A stretch of 64,000 nucleotides of DNA from Rhodoplanes serenus. GTDB lineage: Bacteria; Pseudomonadota; Alphaproteobacteria; Rhizobiales; Xanthobacteraceae. Of this stretch, positions 8,801 through 16,353 are shown one piece after another. A program made the position numbers and the translations under genes. Each line of letters begins with the position of its first letter. Position 1 is the stretch's first letter. Where the stretch lies: assembly GCA_945897515.1 (NCBI GenBank), contig CAMDFO010000013.1, forward strand, positions 1 to 64,000. The letters are read 5' to 3'. The notes beneath the pieces are model-generated. The model worked only from the letters and a program-made list of their open reading frames with translations, did no database searches and had not been told where the DNA came from.

Positions 8801-8872
8801 TGTCATGCCCCGCGAAGGCGGGGCACCCAGTCTTTGAAGGGCTGGATCGCCCGCCTTCGCGGGCGATGACAG
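8801..8872. repeat. Bipartite palindromic repeat, TGTCATGCCCCGCG type
   Basis: Outer ends TGTCAT and ATGACA are inverted; inside are two hairpins, CCCCGCGAAGGCGGGG and CGCCCGCCTTCGCGGGCG. Same class at 20900, 22022 and 49929. Confidence 0.85.
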
Positions 8873-8922
8873 CAGAGTGTGGGGCGTGCCTCGATGGATG
8901 CGGAACCGCTACGTCGGAAGCG

Positions 8923-10110
8923 CTAACCCGTGTATTCCAGAATGTGCATCCCCGCGCCGGCGCGGTCGATCAGGTACAGCCGGCCCTGGTCGTCGGTGCC
9001 GATGTCGTTGCTCTGCACCGCCGGGCGGTCGTTCTCCAGCGCCGGGACGTAGCAGCCCATCTCCTTCGGGTGGAACGGATCGCTGACGTTCACCGCGCGC
9101 AGGCCGGCGTTGAAGTAGGTCAGGAACACGATGTCCTTCCACGGGCCTTCCGACGCGATCTCGCGCTCCAGGATGTTGTGCGCGCCGTAGCGGCCGGGGC
9201 GGTTAAAATATTTGTCGCGATCCGGCATGAAGGTCGCGATCGGGACCAGCTTGTACTCCTTGCGGGCGTCGATCACCCACATGAACTGCGCGTCCCAGTA
9301 TTTCTGCTTGGAGCGGGCCTCGTCGGTGACGATCAGATAGGGCTTGTCGCCGATCGGCCAGCAGGTGTGGTTCGAGCCGGGGAATGGCGGCGCCCAGGAC
9401 AGATGGCCGGCGAGTTTCATGTTGGCGAGGTCGGTGCAGTCGATGATCGAGATGCCGCCGCCCCACCATGCGGCGTACATGCGGTTGCCGCGAATCATCG
9501 GCGGGCCGTGCAGCGTGATGGCCTCTTCGTGCGGCTGCGCGGTGCCGCCTTCGCCGACGCCGTCGGACGCCTTCATCCAGGGCAGGCCCCACTGGCTGAT
9601 GACTTCCGGCTTCTCGGGATTCTTGATGTCGAGCGTCCAGATCACGCGCTTGTTCCAGCCCGGCGCATCGTTCGGCAGGAACGCCAGCTTGCGCTTGTTG
9701 TCGACGCCGAAGCGGTGCGGGCCGGTGCCGGGCGTGTCGTAGAAGCCGATCTGCTTCGGCTCGCCGCCCTTGCTGATATCGAAGATGAACAGGCCGGTGC
9801 GGGCGTTCATGCCCTTCTCGCCGCCGAGCCGCTCGGAGTTGACGTAGAGGATGTCGCCGTCGACCACGCGCAGCTTGTGCGAATGCACGCCGGGCGGCGA
9901 TTTCACCTCGGCGACTTTCTTCGGATTGCGCGGGTCGCGCACGTCGTGGACGGTGAAGCCCTCCGGCCCGTTGAAGCTCGCCGAGCCGACGCCGCCGACA
10001 TAGGCGAAGCCCTTGTTGATCTCGACGATCGAGCCGCCGCCCCACGCGGCGCTCGGATCGTGGCCGAGCAGCTTGAAATTCTTGGCTTCTTCCGGAATGT
10101 GTTCGGCCAT
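8923..10110 (-). CDS. LVIVD-repeat beta-propeller protein
   Basis: A 395-residue protein built of repeated strands such as KGFAYVGGVGS, DILYVNSERLGG, NRMYAAWWGGGISIIDCTDL and DIVFLTYFNAGLRAVNVSDP, the pattern of LVIVD repeats (PF08309), which fold as a beta-propeller. There is no signal peptide, so it should be cytoplasmic. Several His/Asp/Glu in strand ends (PGVHSHKLR, QPHEEAITLHG, YGAHNILE) could bind metal, as in some propeller enzymes. ATG 10110 has GGGAG nine bases upstream. It lies directly downstream of the TPP-enzyme gene on the same strand. Its biochemical function is not established; the pairing hints at a shared pathway. Confidence 0.8.
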   Translation of the reverse strand: MAEHIPEEAKNFKLLGHDPSAAWGGGSIVEINKGFAYVGGVGSASFNGPEGFTVHDVRDPRNPKKVAEVKSPPGVHSHKLRVVDGDILYVNSERLGGEKGMNARTGLFIFDISKGGEPKQIGFYDTPGTGPHRFGVDNKRKLAFLPNDAPGWNKRVIWTLDIKNPEKPEVISQWGLPWMKASDGVGEGGTAQPHEEAITLHGPPMIRGNRMYAAWWGGGISIIDCTDLANMKLAGHLSWAPPFPGSNHTCWPIGDKPYLIVTDEARSKQKYWDAQFMWVIDARKEYKLVPIATFMPDRDKYFNRPGRYGAHNILEREIASEGPWKDIVFLTYFNAGLRAVNVSDPFHPKEMGCYVPALENDRPAVQSNDIGTDDQGRLYLIDRAGAGMHILEYTG

Positions 10111-10131
10111 CGCTATCAACTCCCTCAATTT

Positions 10132-10240
10132 CGTGTCCCGGGCGAGCGAAGCGAGACCCGGGACCCCGGTTTATTTAGGCAACCGGGGTCCCGGGTCTGC
10201 AGCGCACCACCAAGGGGTGCTGCGCTGCGCCCGGGACACG
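10132..10240. repeat. Bipartite palindromic repeat, CCCGGGACACG type
   Basis: Begins CGTGTCCCGGGCGAGCGAAG and ends GCGCCCGGGACACG, so the outer arms are inverted; an internal ACCCCGGTT/AACCGGGGT pair forms the second stem. This is the best-preserved copy of its class. Confidence 0.85.
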
Positions 10241-10272
10241 AGTTGCGCGGTCATCGATATGCTAGTGGACAT

Positions 10273-12072
10273 TTACGTCGGCTGATACCGCCCGCCGATC
10301 GCCGGCTTGCTGATGCCGGTACCGGGCAGTTCCCACACACCGGCTCCGCCCGGATTGAGGTCGCCGCCGATGTTGGCATCGATCAGGAACGGTTTGTTGG
10401 CCGCGATCGCCATCTTCACGGCGTCGTTCAGATCGCCGGGCCGCTCGACGCTGACGGCGTCGACGCCGGCGGAACGCGCCATCGCGGCGAAGTCCGGATT
10501 GTAAGGCTTGCCGGTCTCGGGATGCTTGAAGTCGGTCGCCAGCTCGCGGCCGCCGAGATAGCCGCGCTGCAAGCCGCGGATCGAGCCGTAGGCGTAGTTG
10601 TTCCACACCACCCAGACGACCGGCAGATTGTATTCGACCGCGGTGCCCAGCACGTTGGCGTGCATGAAAAATGCGCCGTCGCCCGACACCGAGACGCATG
10701 GCCGGTCCGGCGCGGCGAACTTCGCGCCGAGCACGCCGGCGACGCCGAAACCCATGGCGCCGAAGCCCATGCAGCCGATCTGCGAGTCCGGACGCTTGGG
10801 CTTGCAGTATTGCAGCAGCCAGTTGTGGTGCACGCCGATGTCGCTGACCATGATCGCGTCTTCGGGCAGCGCCTTGTCGATCTCGAACGCGGCGCGCTGC
10901 GGGTTGATCGGCGTGGCGTCGTCCTTGAAGCCCGGCGCGATGTAGGCGTCCCACTCTTTCCGCCAGCCGGCGATAGTGCCGAGCCATTTCTTGCGAGCTT
11001 CCGCTTTGCCGCTTGTGTCCTTCCTGCGGTCGAGTTCCGCCAGCACCTGCCGCAGGAAGGTCCGCACGTCCGCCATCAGGCCGAGTGCGACCGGATAATT
11101 GCGGCCGATCTCCTCGGGGTCGATGTCGACGTGAATCAGCCGGGTCGGCGGGATCGTGAACGAGTAGCCCTGAATCCACGACGACGAGGTGCGGTCGTCG
11201 AAACTCACGCCCAATGCAAGGAGCACGTCGGCCTGTCGCGTTGCGCTGTTGGCCTGCAGGGCGCCGGCGCGCGATACAAGGCCGAGCGACAGCGGATGGG
11301 TGGTGTCGATGCCGCCGATGCCGCACATCGAATGCGCGACCGGGATTTGCAGCTTCTCGGCCAGCGCCTTCAGCTCACCGGTCGCTTGCGCATATTTCAG
11401 GCCCTGTCCGATCAGGATCACGGGCCGCTCGGCGGCGAGCAGCATGTCGACGGCCTTCACCACGCCGTCCGGATCGGCGCCGCAGCGCGACGAGATGTTG
11501 GCGCTCCATTCCGCGGGCTTCGGTGTTTCCTCGGCGGCGGCCTCCTCGAACACGTCGAACGGCACGTCGAGCACCACCGGGCCGGGCCGTCCGGTCACCA
11601 TGGTCTTCCACGCCTGCCGCACCATCATCGGCACCTGCTCGCCGCGCGTCGGCTGGTACACCCGCTTGCACATGGTGCGGACGCTGGACGGGAAGTCGGC
11701 CTGATAATGGCGATGCAATTCCTGGAACGCGCCGCGGCCGAACTGGCTGGTCGGCACGTTGCCGGTGACGGCCAGGAACGGCACCGCGTCGAGGAAAGCG
11801 GTGGCGAGCGAGATCGGCAGGTTCACCGAGCCGGGGCCGCAGGACGTAAACGTCGCCACCGGCTGGCCTGACACGCGGTAATACACGTCCGCCATGAAGC
11901 CGCAGACGCTCTCGTGATGCGTCGAGATGGTCTTGATGTCGCTCTGGCGCTCGAACAGCGCGTCGATGAACTGGATGTTGCCGTGGCCGCACAGGCCGAA
12001 CGCGTAGGGCACTTTCTGCTGGATCAGATAGTCGACGATGACCTGCGCGCCATCCATCATATTGTTGGGCAT
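10273..12072 (-). CDS. Thiamine-diphosphate enzyme, acetolactate-synthase-like
   Basis: A 599-residue member of the acetolactate synthase/benzoylformate decarboxylase superfamily. The catalytic Glu54 lies in THHESVCGFMADVYYR, and the ThDP/Mg motif runs from GDGAFFMHAN (from 464) to VVWNN. The central domain carries GRPGPVVLDVP and DVDIDPEE-like elements of the family. Anabolic IlvB would normally have an IlvH partner nearby; here the neighbour is an LVIVD propeller gene, so a catabolic 2-oxo acid decarboxylase or carboligase such as the oxalyl-CoA or sulfoacetaldehyde-type enzymes is equally possible. It starts at ATG 12072 and reads into the propeller gene across a repeat. Confidence 0.87.
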   Translation of the reverse strand: MPNNMMDGAQVIVDYLIQQKVPYAFGLCGHGNIQFIDALFERQSDIKTISTHHESVCGFMADVYYRVSGQPVATFTSCGPGSVNLPISLATAFLDAVPFLAVTGNVPTSQFGRGAFQELHRHYQADFPSSVRTMCKRVYQPTRGEQVPMMVRQAWKTMVTGRPGPVVLDVPFDVFEEAAAEETPKPAEWSANISSRCGADPDGVVKAVDMLLAAERPVILIGQGLKYAQATGELKALAEKLQIPVAHSMCGIGGIDTTHPLSLGLVSRAGALQANSATRQADVLLALGVSFDDRTSSSWIQGYSFTIPPTRLIHVDIDPEEIGRNYPVALGLMADVRTFLRQVLAELDRRKDTSGKAEARKKWLGTIAGWRKEWDAYIAPGFKDDATPINPQRAAFEIDKALPEDAIMVSDIGVHHNWLLQYCKPKRPDSQIGCMGFGAMGFGVAGVLGAKFAAPDRPCVSVSGDGAFFMHANVLGTAVEYNLPVVWVVWNNYAYGSIRGLQRGYLGGRELATDFKHPETGKPYNPDFAAMARSAGVDAVSVERPGDLNDAVKMAIAANKPFLIDANIGGDLNPGGAGVWELPGTGISKPAIGGRYQPT

Positions 12073-12120
12073 TGGGGACTCTTTCTTACCGGCGCTTCCT
12101 GACTGATGCCGCTCTCATAA

Positions 12121-12150
12121 CGTCATGCCCGGCTTCATGCCGGGCATCCA
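12121..12150. repeat. Half copy of TGCCCGGC palindromic repeat
   Basis: A single hairpin ATGCCCGGCTTCATGCCGGGCAT-like arm matching one half of the elements at 35980 and 52846. The partner arm is missing. Confidence 0.7.
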
Positions 12151-12219
12151 CGCCTTTCTTCCCTCTTATAGAGCAAGACGCGGAGAGGCGGGCCTTCAAT
12201 CCGATTCCATGAGGCTGAG

Positions 12220-12585
12220 CTACCGAGGCTTCCACTCGCGCGCGAGCTTCTGGCCCTCGGCGATCTGCGCCGGAGTCATGCCCTTGGCGATGCTGTCCCG
12301 GTTTCTGGCGCCTTCCTGATGACCGCGCGTCGCGGCCAGGCTCGACCACATGTAGGCGCGGGCATAGTCGCGCGGTACGCCCTGGCCCTTGAAATACATC
12401 AGCGCGAGATTGGACTGGGCGGCGGCGTTGCCCTGGTTCGCCAGCGGCTGCCAGAGCCGGAGCGCGCCGGAAAAGTCGTTTCGTGAGTAGGCAGTCAGCC
12501 CGTCTTCGAACGGCCCGGCGGCCGCCGGTGCAACGAAACTCAACGCCAAACCGAGCAATGCGAAGACCGCGGCGGCGCGTGCCAT
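12220..12585 (-). CDS. Small exported Sel1-repeat protein
   Basis: A 121-residue protein with a signal peptide (MARAAAVFALLGLALSFVAPAAA) and a Sel1-type helical repeat: GALRLWQPLANQGNAAAQSN, then LALMYFKGQGVPRDYARAYM and WSSLAA. Such repeats mediate protein-protein contacts, usually in the periplasm. ATG 12585 follows GAGGGG. Upstream reading frame in the same phase belongs to the tail of a former binding-protein gene (12613-12687), not to this protein. Function unknown. Confidence 0.82.
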   Translation of the reverse strand: MARAAAVFALLGLALSFVAPAAAGPFEDGLTAYSRNDFSGALRLWQPLANQGNAAAQSNLALMYFKGQGVPRDYARAYMWSSLAATRGHQEGARNRDSIAKGMTPAQIAEGQKLAREWKPR

Positions 12586-12612
12586 GTGTGCCCCTCGAGA
12601 GCGCCGGCGGTC

Positions 12613-12687
12613 CTTGCCCCGATGCGAGAGCCGCCGAATCGCCTGTTCATAGTAACTGAGATCGAGATATTTCGCCGGTTCGGCATC
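12613..12687 (-). pseudogene. C-terminal remnant of an NMT1-type binding-protein gene
   Basis: Translating leftwards gives PDAEPAKYLDLSYYEQAIRR LSHRGK (shown in two parts), which aligns with the last residues of the intact binding protein at 14135-15112 (PSPAKYLDMTYYDRAIQRLA). No start or upstream body is present: the metallo-hydrolase gene ends at 12707. It looks like the tail of a paralogous gene left after deletion or recombination. Confidence 0.6.
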
Positions 12688-12706
12688 GGGCCTGTCCGCG
12701 GCGACG

Positions 12707-13633
12707 TCACGGTGCCTCGGCGTAGGCCGCCCGGATCGCGCCGGCCAAGCGGCCTTTGTCGGGGGCACGGTCGCCGAACGTCGCGGTCACGGCCTCCACG
12801 GCCTGCTCGACGCTGCGGCCGGCTTTTTTCGCAGCCTCGGTGCGGTCGCGCACCTCGATCAGATAGGCGCGATAGCCGGAGATGAAGGCCGTGCCGTCCC
12901 CCGTCGGACCGTGGCTCGGCACGATGATGGCAGGCTTGAGCGCCTCCAGCCGGTCGAGGCTCGCAAGCCATTGCCGGCGGGTCGAGTGCGGGCTCGCAAA
13001 CACCGGCTGCGGACGCATGGCGACATCGCCGGAAAACAGGACGCGGTCGGATTCGATCCAGATGGCGGTATCGCCGAGCGTATGATTGGCGCCCATCGCG
13101 ATGAGTTTTGCGCGCACGCCACCGAGGTCGAGGTCGTATTCACGCTCGAAGGTGATGTCGGCCTTGCGGAAATCGGCGTCCTTGAGCAGTTCGGCGTGAA
13201 GCGCGGAGCGGCTCGCGAACACCTTGGCCAGCCGCAGACCGGACTCGGCGATGTCCTTGAGTTGATCGGTCGAGCGGATCAGTTTCGCCGTGCCGGGAAA
13301 TGCCTGGGCGCCGAGATCGTGCTCGGGGTGAACGTGGGTCGTCACGACATAAAGCTCTTTCGTGCCGGCGAGTTTCCTGGCCGTCTCGTAGATCGCTGCG
13401 CCGTTGCGTGGCCCCAATCCGGTGTCGACCACCAGCGCGGCCCGGTCGCCGATGATGTAGCCGACGTTGGGCACTGCCGGGACGCTGTTGTCGGGGATGA
13501 TGTGGATGCGCGTAGAAATCTGACGGAGGTTCTCCACCCTGACCAACGGCTCGGACGCCGTTTGCGCCGCAAGCGGAGAAACGATTCCAGAAAACGCGAA
13601 CGCAGCGGCGACAATCCTGAAAAGCGAACGCAT
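12707..13633 (-). CDS. Exported metallo-beta-lactamase-fold hydrolase
   Basis: A 308-residue protein with a signal peptide (ending near SPLAAQTAS) and the MBL fold. The metal motif is THVHPEHD: His100, His102 and His105, with Glu104 where the usual HxHxDH has Asp. Further ligands are in GANHTLGD, VLFSGDVA and VPSHGP. The family acts in the periplasm on varied substrates; subfamilies linked to quinoprotein systems and class B beta-lactamases share this look, but nothing here indicates antibiotic hydrolysis. ATG 13633 follows a GGGGG stretch and is preferred to 13693. Neighbours are small exported proteins. Confidence 0.85.
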   Translation of the reverse strand: MRSLFRIVAAAFAFSGIVSPLAAQTASEPLVRVENLRQISTRIHIIPDNSVPAVPNVGYIIGDRAALVVDTGLGPRNGAAIYETARKLAGTKELYVVTTHVHPEHDLGAQAFPGTAKLIRSTDQLKDIAESGLRLAKVFASRSALHAELLKDADFRKADITFEREYDLDLGGVRAKLIAMGANHTLGDTAIWIESDRVLFSGDVAMRPQPVFASPHSTRRQWLASLDRLEALKPAIIVPSHGPTGDGTAFISGYRAYLIEVRDRTEAAKKAGRSVEQAVEAVTATFGDRAPDKGRLAGAIRAAYAEAP

Positions 13634-13693
13634 GCCAGCCCCCTTTATCCGGAGCGAAAATTTGTGCGTTGACCGGGCGGCCAAATGGTACAC

Positions 13694-13722
13694 GACGCCC
13701 GTCTGAGCGTCAGACGGGCGTC
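13694..13722 (-). terminator. Strong hairpin, probable terminator
   Basis: A perfect 13-base-pair stem GACGCCCGTCTGA with a three-base loop, 24 bases past the stop of the small gene at 13746-14018. There is no clear T-run after it, so intrinsic termination is plausible but unproven. Confidence 0.55.
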
Positions 13723-13745
13723 GGTGCCGGATCGGACGCTGGCTG

Positions 13746-14018
13746 CTAGTTCCAGCCCGCGCGCTTGGCGCAGTCGTCGCGGGCCACCGGGTTGGCCCGT
13801 TCCCACTGCGTGACGGAACGGGTTTCGTTGTTGCTCATCTTGCTGACCATGCAGGTGCAGTACATGACCTTTATCTGCTCCGACACCGGATAGCTGGCGC
13901 TGTCGCGGACGCACTGGTTGACCCAACGGACGTCGTCGGTCTGCCGCTGCTGAGCCGTTGCGCTGCCGGCGATCAATGTGCTGGCCGCAACCGACAGGAT
14001 TGCAATGCTGATTTTCAT
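13746..14018 (-). CDS. Small exported protein with conserved cysteines
   Basis: Ninety residues: a signal peptide (MKISIAILSVAASTLIAGSATA), then a roughly 67-residue mature domain with four Cys (NQCVRDS, VMYCTCMVSK, RDDCAKR). A spacing of CxC flanked by outer Cys suggests two disulfides in the periplasm. ATG 14018 is preceded by GGGGAGGGG. No family is recognised. It lies between an exported hydrolase and a binding protein and ends in a strong hairpin. Confidence 0.78.
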   Translation of the reverse strand: MKISIAILSVAASTLIAGSATAQQRQTDDVRWVNQCVRDSASYPVSEQIKVMYCTCMVSKMSNNETRSVTQWERANPVARDDCAKRAGWN

Positions 14019-14134
14019 TGTGCCCCTCCCCTGATTCCGCGTTCTCAACGAACCGGATCATAGGAACATTAGCAGAGCGGGCGTCAGTCGGAAGTGCCGG
14101 CAATTAACATTTGCAGGTTGCCCGTCACCAAGGG

Positions 14135-15112
14135 CTATCGCGCCAGCCGTTGGATCGCGCGGTCGTAATACGTCATGTCGAGATACTTGGCGGGCGAGGG
14201 CGTCGGCCCGCCTTCAACCTCCTGCCGCAACGTCAGCACGTTGTTGAAGCCTTCCACGCTCAGCCTGGCATCCGGGTTGAAGCCGAAGCCCGGCTCGATC
14301 ATCAGGTCGTAGCTGCGGGTGGCGAGCGAGCGCGACAGGTTGCGCCTGGACATCAAAAGCGAAACCGCCTCGTCGCGGTTGGCCTTGTCGAGCACCCAGC
14401 GCAGCGATTCGACGTAGCCAGCGATGTAACGCTCCAGAATCTCCGGGTTGGCCTTGGCCCAGGACCGCAGCACGAACGCGCCTCCGGCCTGATAGGGGCC
14501 GAGCAGGTCGATGGTGCGGCCGAGGCTCTTCAGCCCGGCCTCGATGGTCTGCGCCGAGAACGGCAGGTTCATGATCGCGGCAGCGTTGTCGCCGCCTTCG
14601 AGCATGGCCTTGAGCCGGAAGGGGCCGGCCCCGACCGCGTTGATCCGATAATCCACGCCGTCCTTGAGGCCGTGCCGAAGCAGGATTTTCTTGGCCTGGA
14701 GCGCGTAGGCGGTGTTCGGCGCGTCGGTGACCAGCGCCTTGCCGCGGATATCGGTGAACGTGTTGATGTTGCGGCCGACGATGAACTCGTTGGTGCCGCC
14801 GTCGCCACCGGAGACGATCACCACGTCGACCTTGGCTACCTCGATCATGGCCAGCGCGTTGTCGACCGCCGAATGCACCACCTCGAACTTTCCGGCGGCC
14901 AGACCTGCGCGCTGGGCGCTGGAACTCTCGGTGAATTCGAACTCCAGCTTGATGCCGTGCCGGGCGAAGATGCCCTTCTCGACCCCGACAAAGAACGGCA
15001 GCGACCGCGCCGTGGGGAATGTATTGACCCGCACCAGGGTCAGGTCCTGGGCCACGGCCGGTCCAATAGCCAGGAGCGTCAAGGCGAACGGGACGAAACG
15101 CATTGATTTCAT
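14135..15112 (-). CDS. NMT1-type ABC substrate-binding protein
   Basis: A 325-residue exported protein (signal to about AIGPAVAQ) of the NMT1/SsuA superfamily that delivers ligands to nitrate/sulfonate/taurine-type ABC importers. Typical features are FFVGVEKGIFARHGIKLEF, AGLAAGKFEVVHSAVDNALA and DIRGKALVTDAPNTAYAL. The closest ATPase/permease of matching type is 11 kb away (949-2809). Its C-terminal tail also survives as a fragment at 12613-12687, so a second copy once existed nearby. The ligand is unknown. Start 15112 or 15103; neither has a clear ribosome site. Confidence 0.86.
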   Translation of the reverse strand: MKSMRFVPFALTLLAIGPAVAQDLTLVRVNTFPTARSLPFFVGVEKGIFARHGIKLEFEFTESSSAQRAGLAAGKFEVVHSAVDNALAMIEVAKVDVVIVSGGDGGTNEFIVGRNINTFTDIRGKALVTDAPNTAYALQAKKILLRHGLKDGVDYRINAVGAGPFRLKAMLEGGDNAAAIMNLPFSAQTIEAGLKSLGRTIDLLGPYQAGGAFVLRSWAKANPEILERYIAGYVESLRWVLDKANRDEAVSLLMSRRNLSRSLATRSYDLMIEPGFGFNPDARLSVEGFNNVLTLRQEVEGGPTPSPAKYLDMTYYDRAIQRLAR

Positions 15113-15216
15113 GGCAAAGACTCGGTGGGCAGGAAGCGGGACGTGTTGTACAGAAGATAGCGCAACAGGCCGGTAAAGACACTGTCCCCGACGGCAGGTG
15201 GAAGCGGAGATCGAGA

Positions 15217-16326
15217 ATGAGATTGGGCTACTTCACGATGCCGGTGCATCCGATCGACCGGCCCTGGGCGGAGACGCTGAAGGAGGACCGGGAAGCGGTC
15301 ATCCTGTGCGACAAGCTCGGGTTCTACGACGCCTTCGTCGGCGAGCACCTGACCGACCGCGCCGAGAACGTCACCAACTGCATGACGTTCCTGGCCTCGC
15401 TGATCACCGACACCAAGCAGATCAAGCTCGGCAGCGGCACCGCCAACCTGTCGCACATTCATCCCGTGGTGATCGCCCAGCAGGCGGCGATGTTCGACCA
15501 TCTGTCGGAAGGCCGCTTCGTGTTCGGCGTCAGCCCGGGCGCGCTGACCTCCGACGCCGAGGCTCTCGGCATCCTGGAGCAGGACCGCAACAAGATGTTC
15601 GCCGAGTCGATCGACGTGATCCTGGCGATCTGGGCGGGCGATGCGCCCTACAACATCGACCTGCCGGACAACCGCTACAAGGTCTCGACCGACCGCACCC
15701 AGGCGCTGGAGATCGGCGTCGGCTACATGGGCAAGCCGTATCAGCAGCCGCGGCCGGAGATCGTCGGCACCGTGGTGGCGCCGTTCTCGCCCGGCGTCGT
15801 GCTGATGGGCAAGCGCGACTTCCATCCGCTGTCGGCCAACTTCCTGCTGTCGAAGCACCTGAAGTCGCACTGGGAAAACTACTGCAAGGGCAAGGCCGAG
15901 GTCGGCGTCGAGCCCAAGGTGTCGGACTGGCGGGTGGCGCGAAACATTTTCGTCGCCGACGACGACAAGACCGCGGCGCGCTACGGCCGCACCGATCCGA
16001 ACAGCCCGTACCAGTTCTACTGGTCGCAGATGCTCTACAAGATGCGGCGCGGCAAGCGGCTCTACGTCTTCAAGAGCCACAAGGAGCAGGCCGACGAGGA
16101 GATCACGCAGGACTACGTGATGGACAATTGCGTGATCCACGGCGGCGTCAACAAGGTTGTCGACGGCATCCTGGCGCTGCGCGAGGAGATCGGCGATTTC
16201 GGCGAGATCGTCTATGCCGGCATGGACTGGGTCGATCCGGCGCTTGCCAAGCGATCGCTGCAGTTGATGGCCGAAGAGGTCATGCCGCGCGTCAACGCCG
16301 CGATCGGCAAGTCCGCGGCGGCATGA
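15217..16326 (+). CDS. LLM-class flavin-dependent oxidoreductase
   Basis: A 369-residue TIM-barrel protein of the bacterial luciferase-like monooxygenase family (F420 or FMN/FADH2 users). Characteristic pieces are the N-terminal strand MRLGYFTMPVHP, GFYDAFVGEHL, IKLGSGTANLSHIHPVVIAQ and GRFVFGVSPGAL. Members cleave or oxidise sulfonates, alkanes, nitrilotriacetate-like compounds and others; the substrate is not predictable. ATG 15217 follows GGAGATCGAGA. It is divergent from the binding-protein gene and 27 bases upstream of an ABC ATPase gene, so a link between uptake and oxygenolytic attack is plausible. Confidence 0.86.
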   Translation: MRLGYFTMPVHPIDRPWAETLKEDREAVILCDKLGFYDAFVGEHLTDRAENVTNCMTFLASLITDTKQIKLGSGTANLSHIHPVVIAQQAAMFDHLSEGRFVFGVSPGALTSDAEALGILEQDRNKMFAESIDVILAIWAGDAPYNIDLPDNRYKVSTDRTQALEIGVGYMGKPYQQPRPEIVGTVVAPFSPGVVLMGKRDFHPLSANFLLSKHLKSHWENYCKGKAEVGVEPKVSDWRVARNIFVADDDKTAARYGRTDPNSPYQFYWSQMLYKMRRGKRLYVFKSHKEQADEEITQDYVMDNCVIHGGVNKVVDGILALREEIGDFGEIVYAGMDWVDPALAKRSLQLMAEEVMPRVNAAIGKSAAA

Positions 16327-16353
16327 TTCCGCCGCGGCTAAAGACGGAGTCGG

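Noticed and set aside
8800-11871. A 1023-residue open frame on the + strand
   Set aside because: It lies antisense to the LVIVD and TPP-enzyme genes, runs through two palindromic repeats, and its product is a low-complexity Arg/Val/Asp/His/Ala mix typical of the complementary frame of high-GC genes.
10273-12072. Biosynthetic acetolactate synthase IlvB
   Set aside because: No IlvH regulatory subunit or ilvC follows; the partner is an LVIVD protein, so a branched-chain amino acid role is not supported.
12707-13633. A metallo-beta-lactamase resistance gene
   Set aside because: The fold is shared by many exported hydrolases, the motif carries Glu for Asp, and nothing in the context suggests antibiotic resistance.
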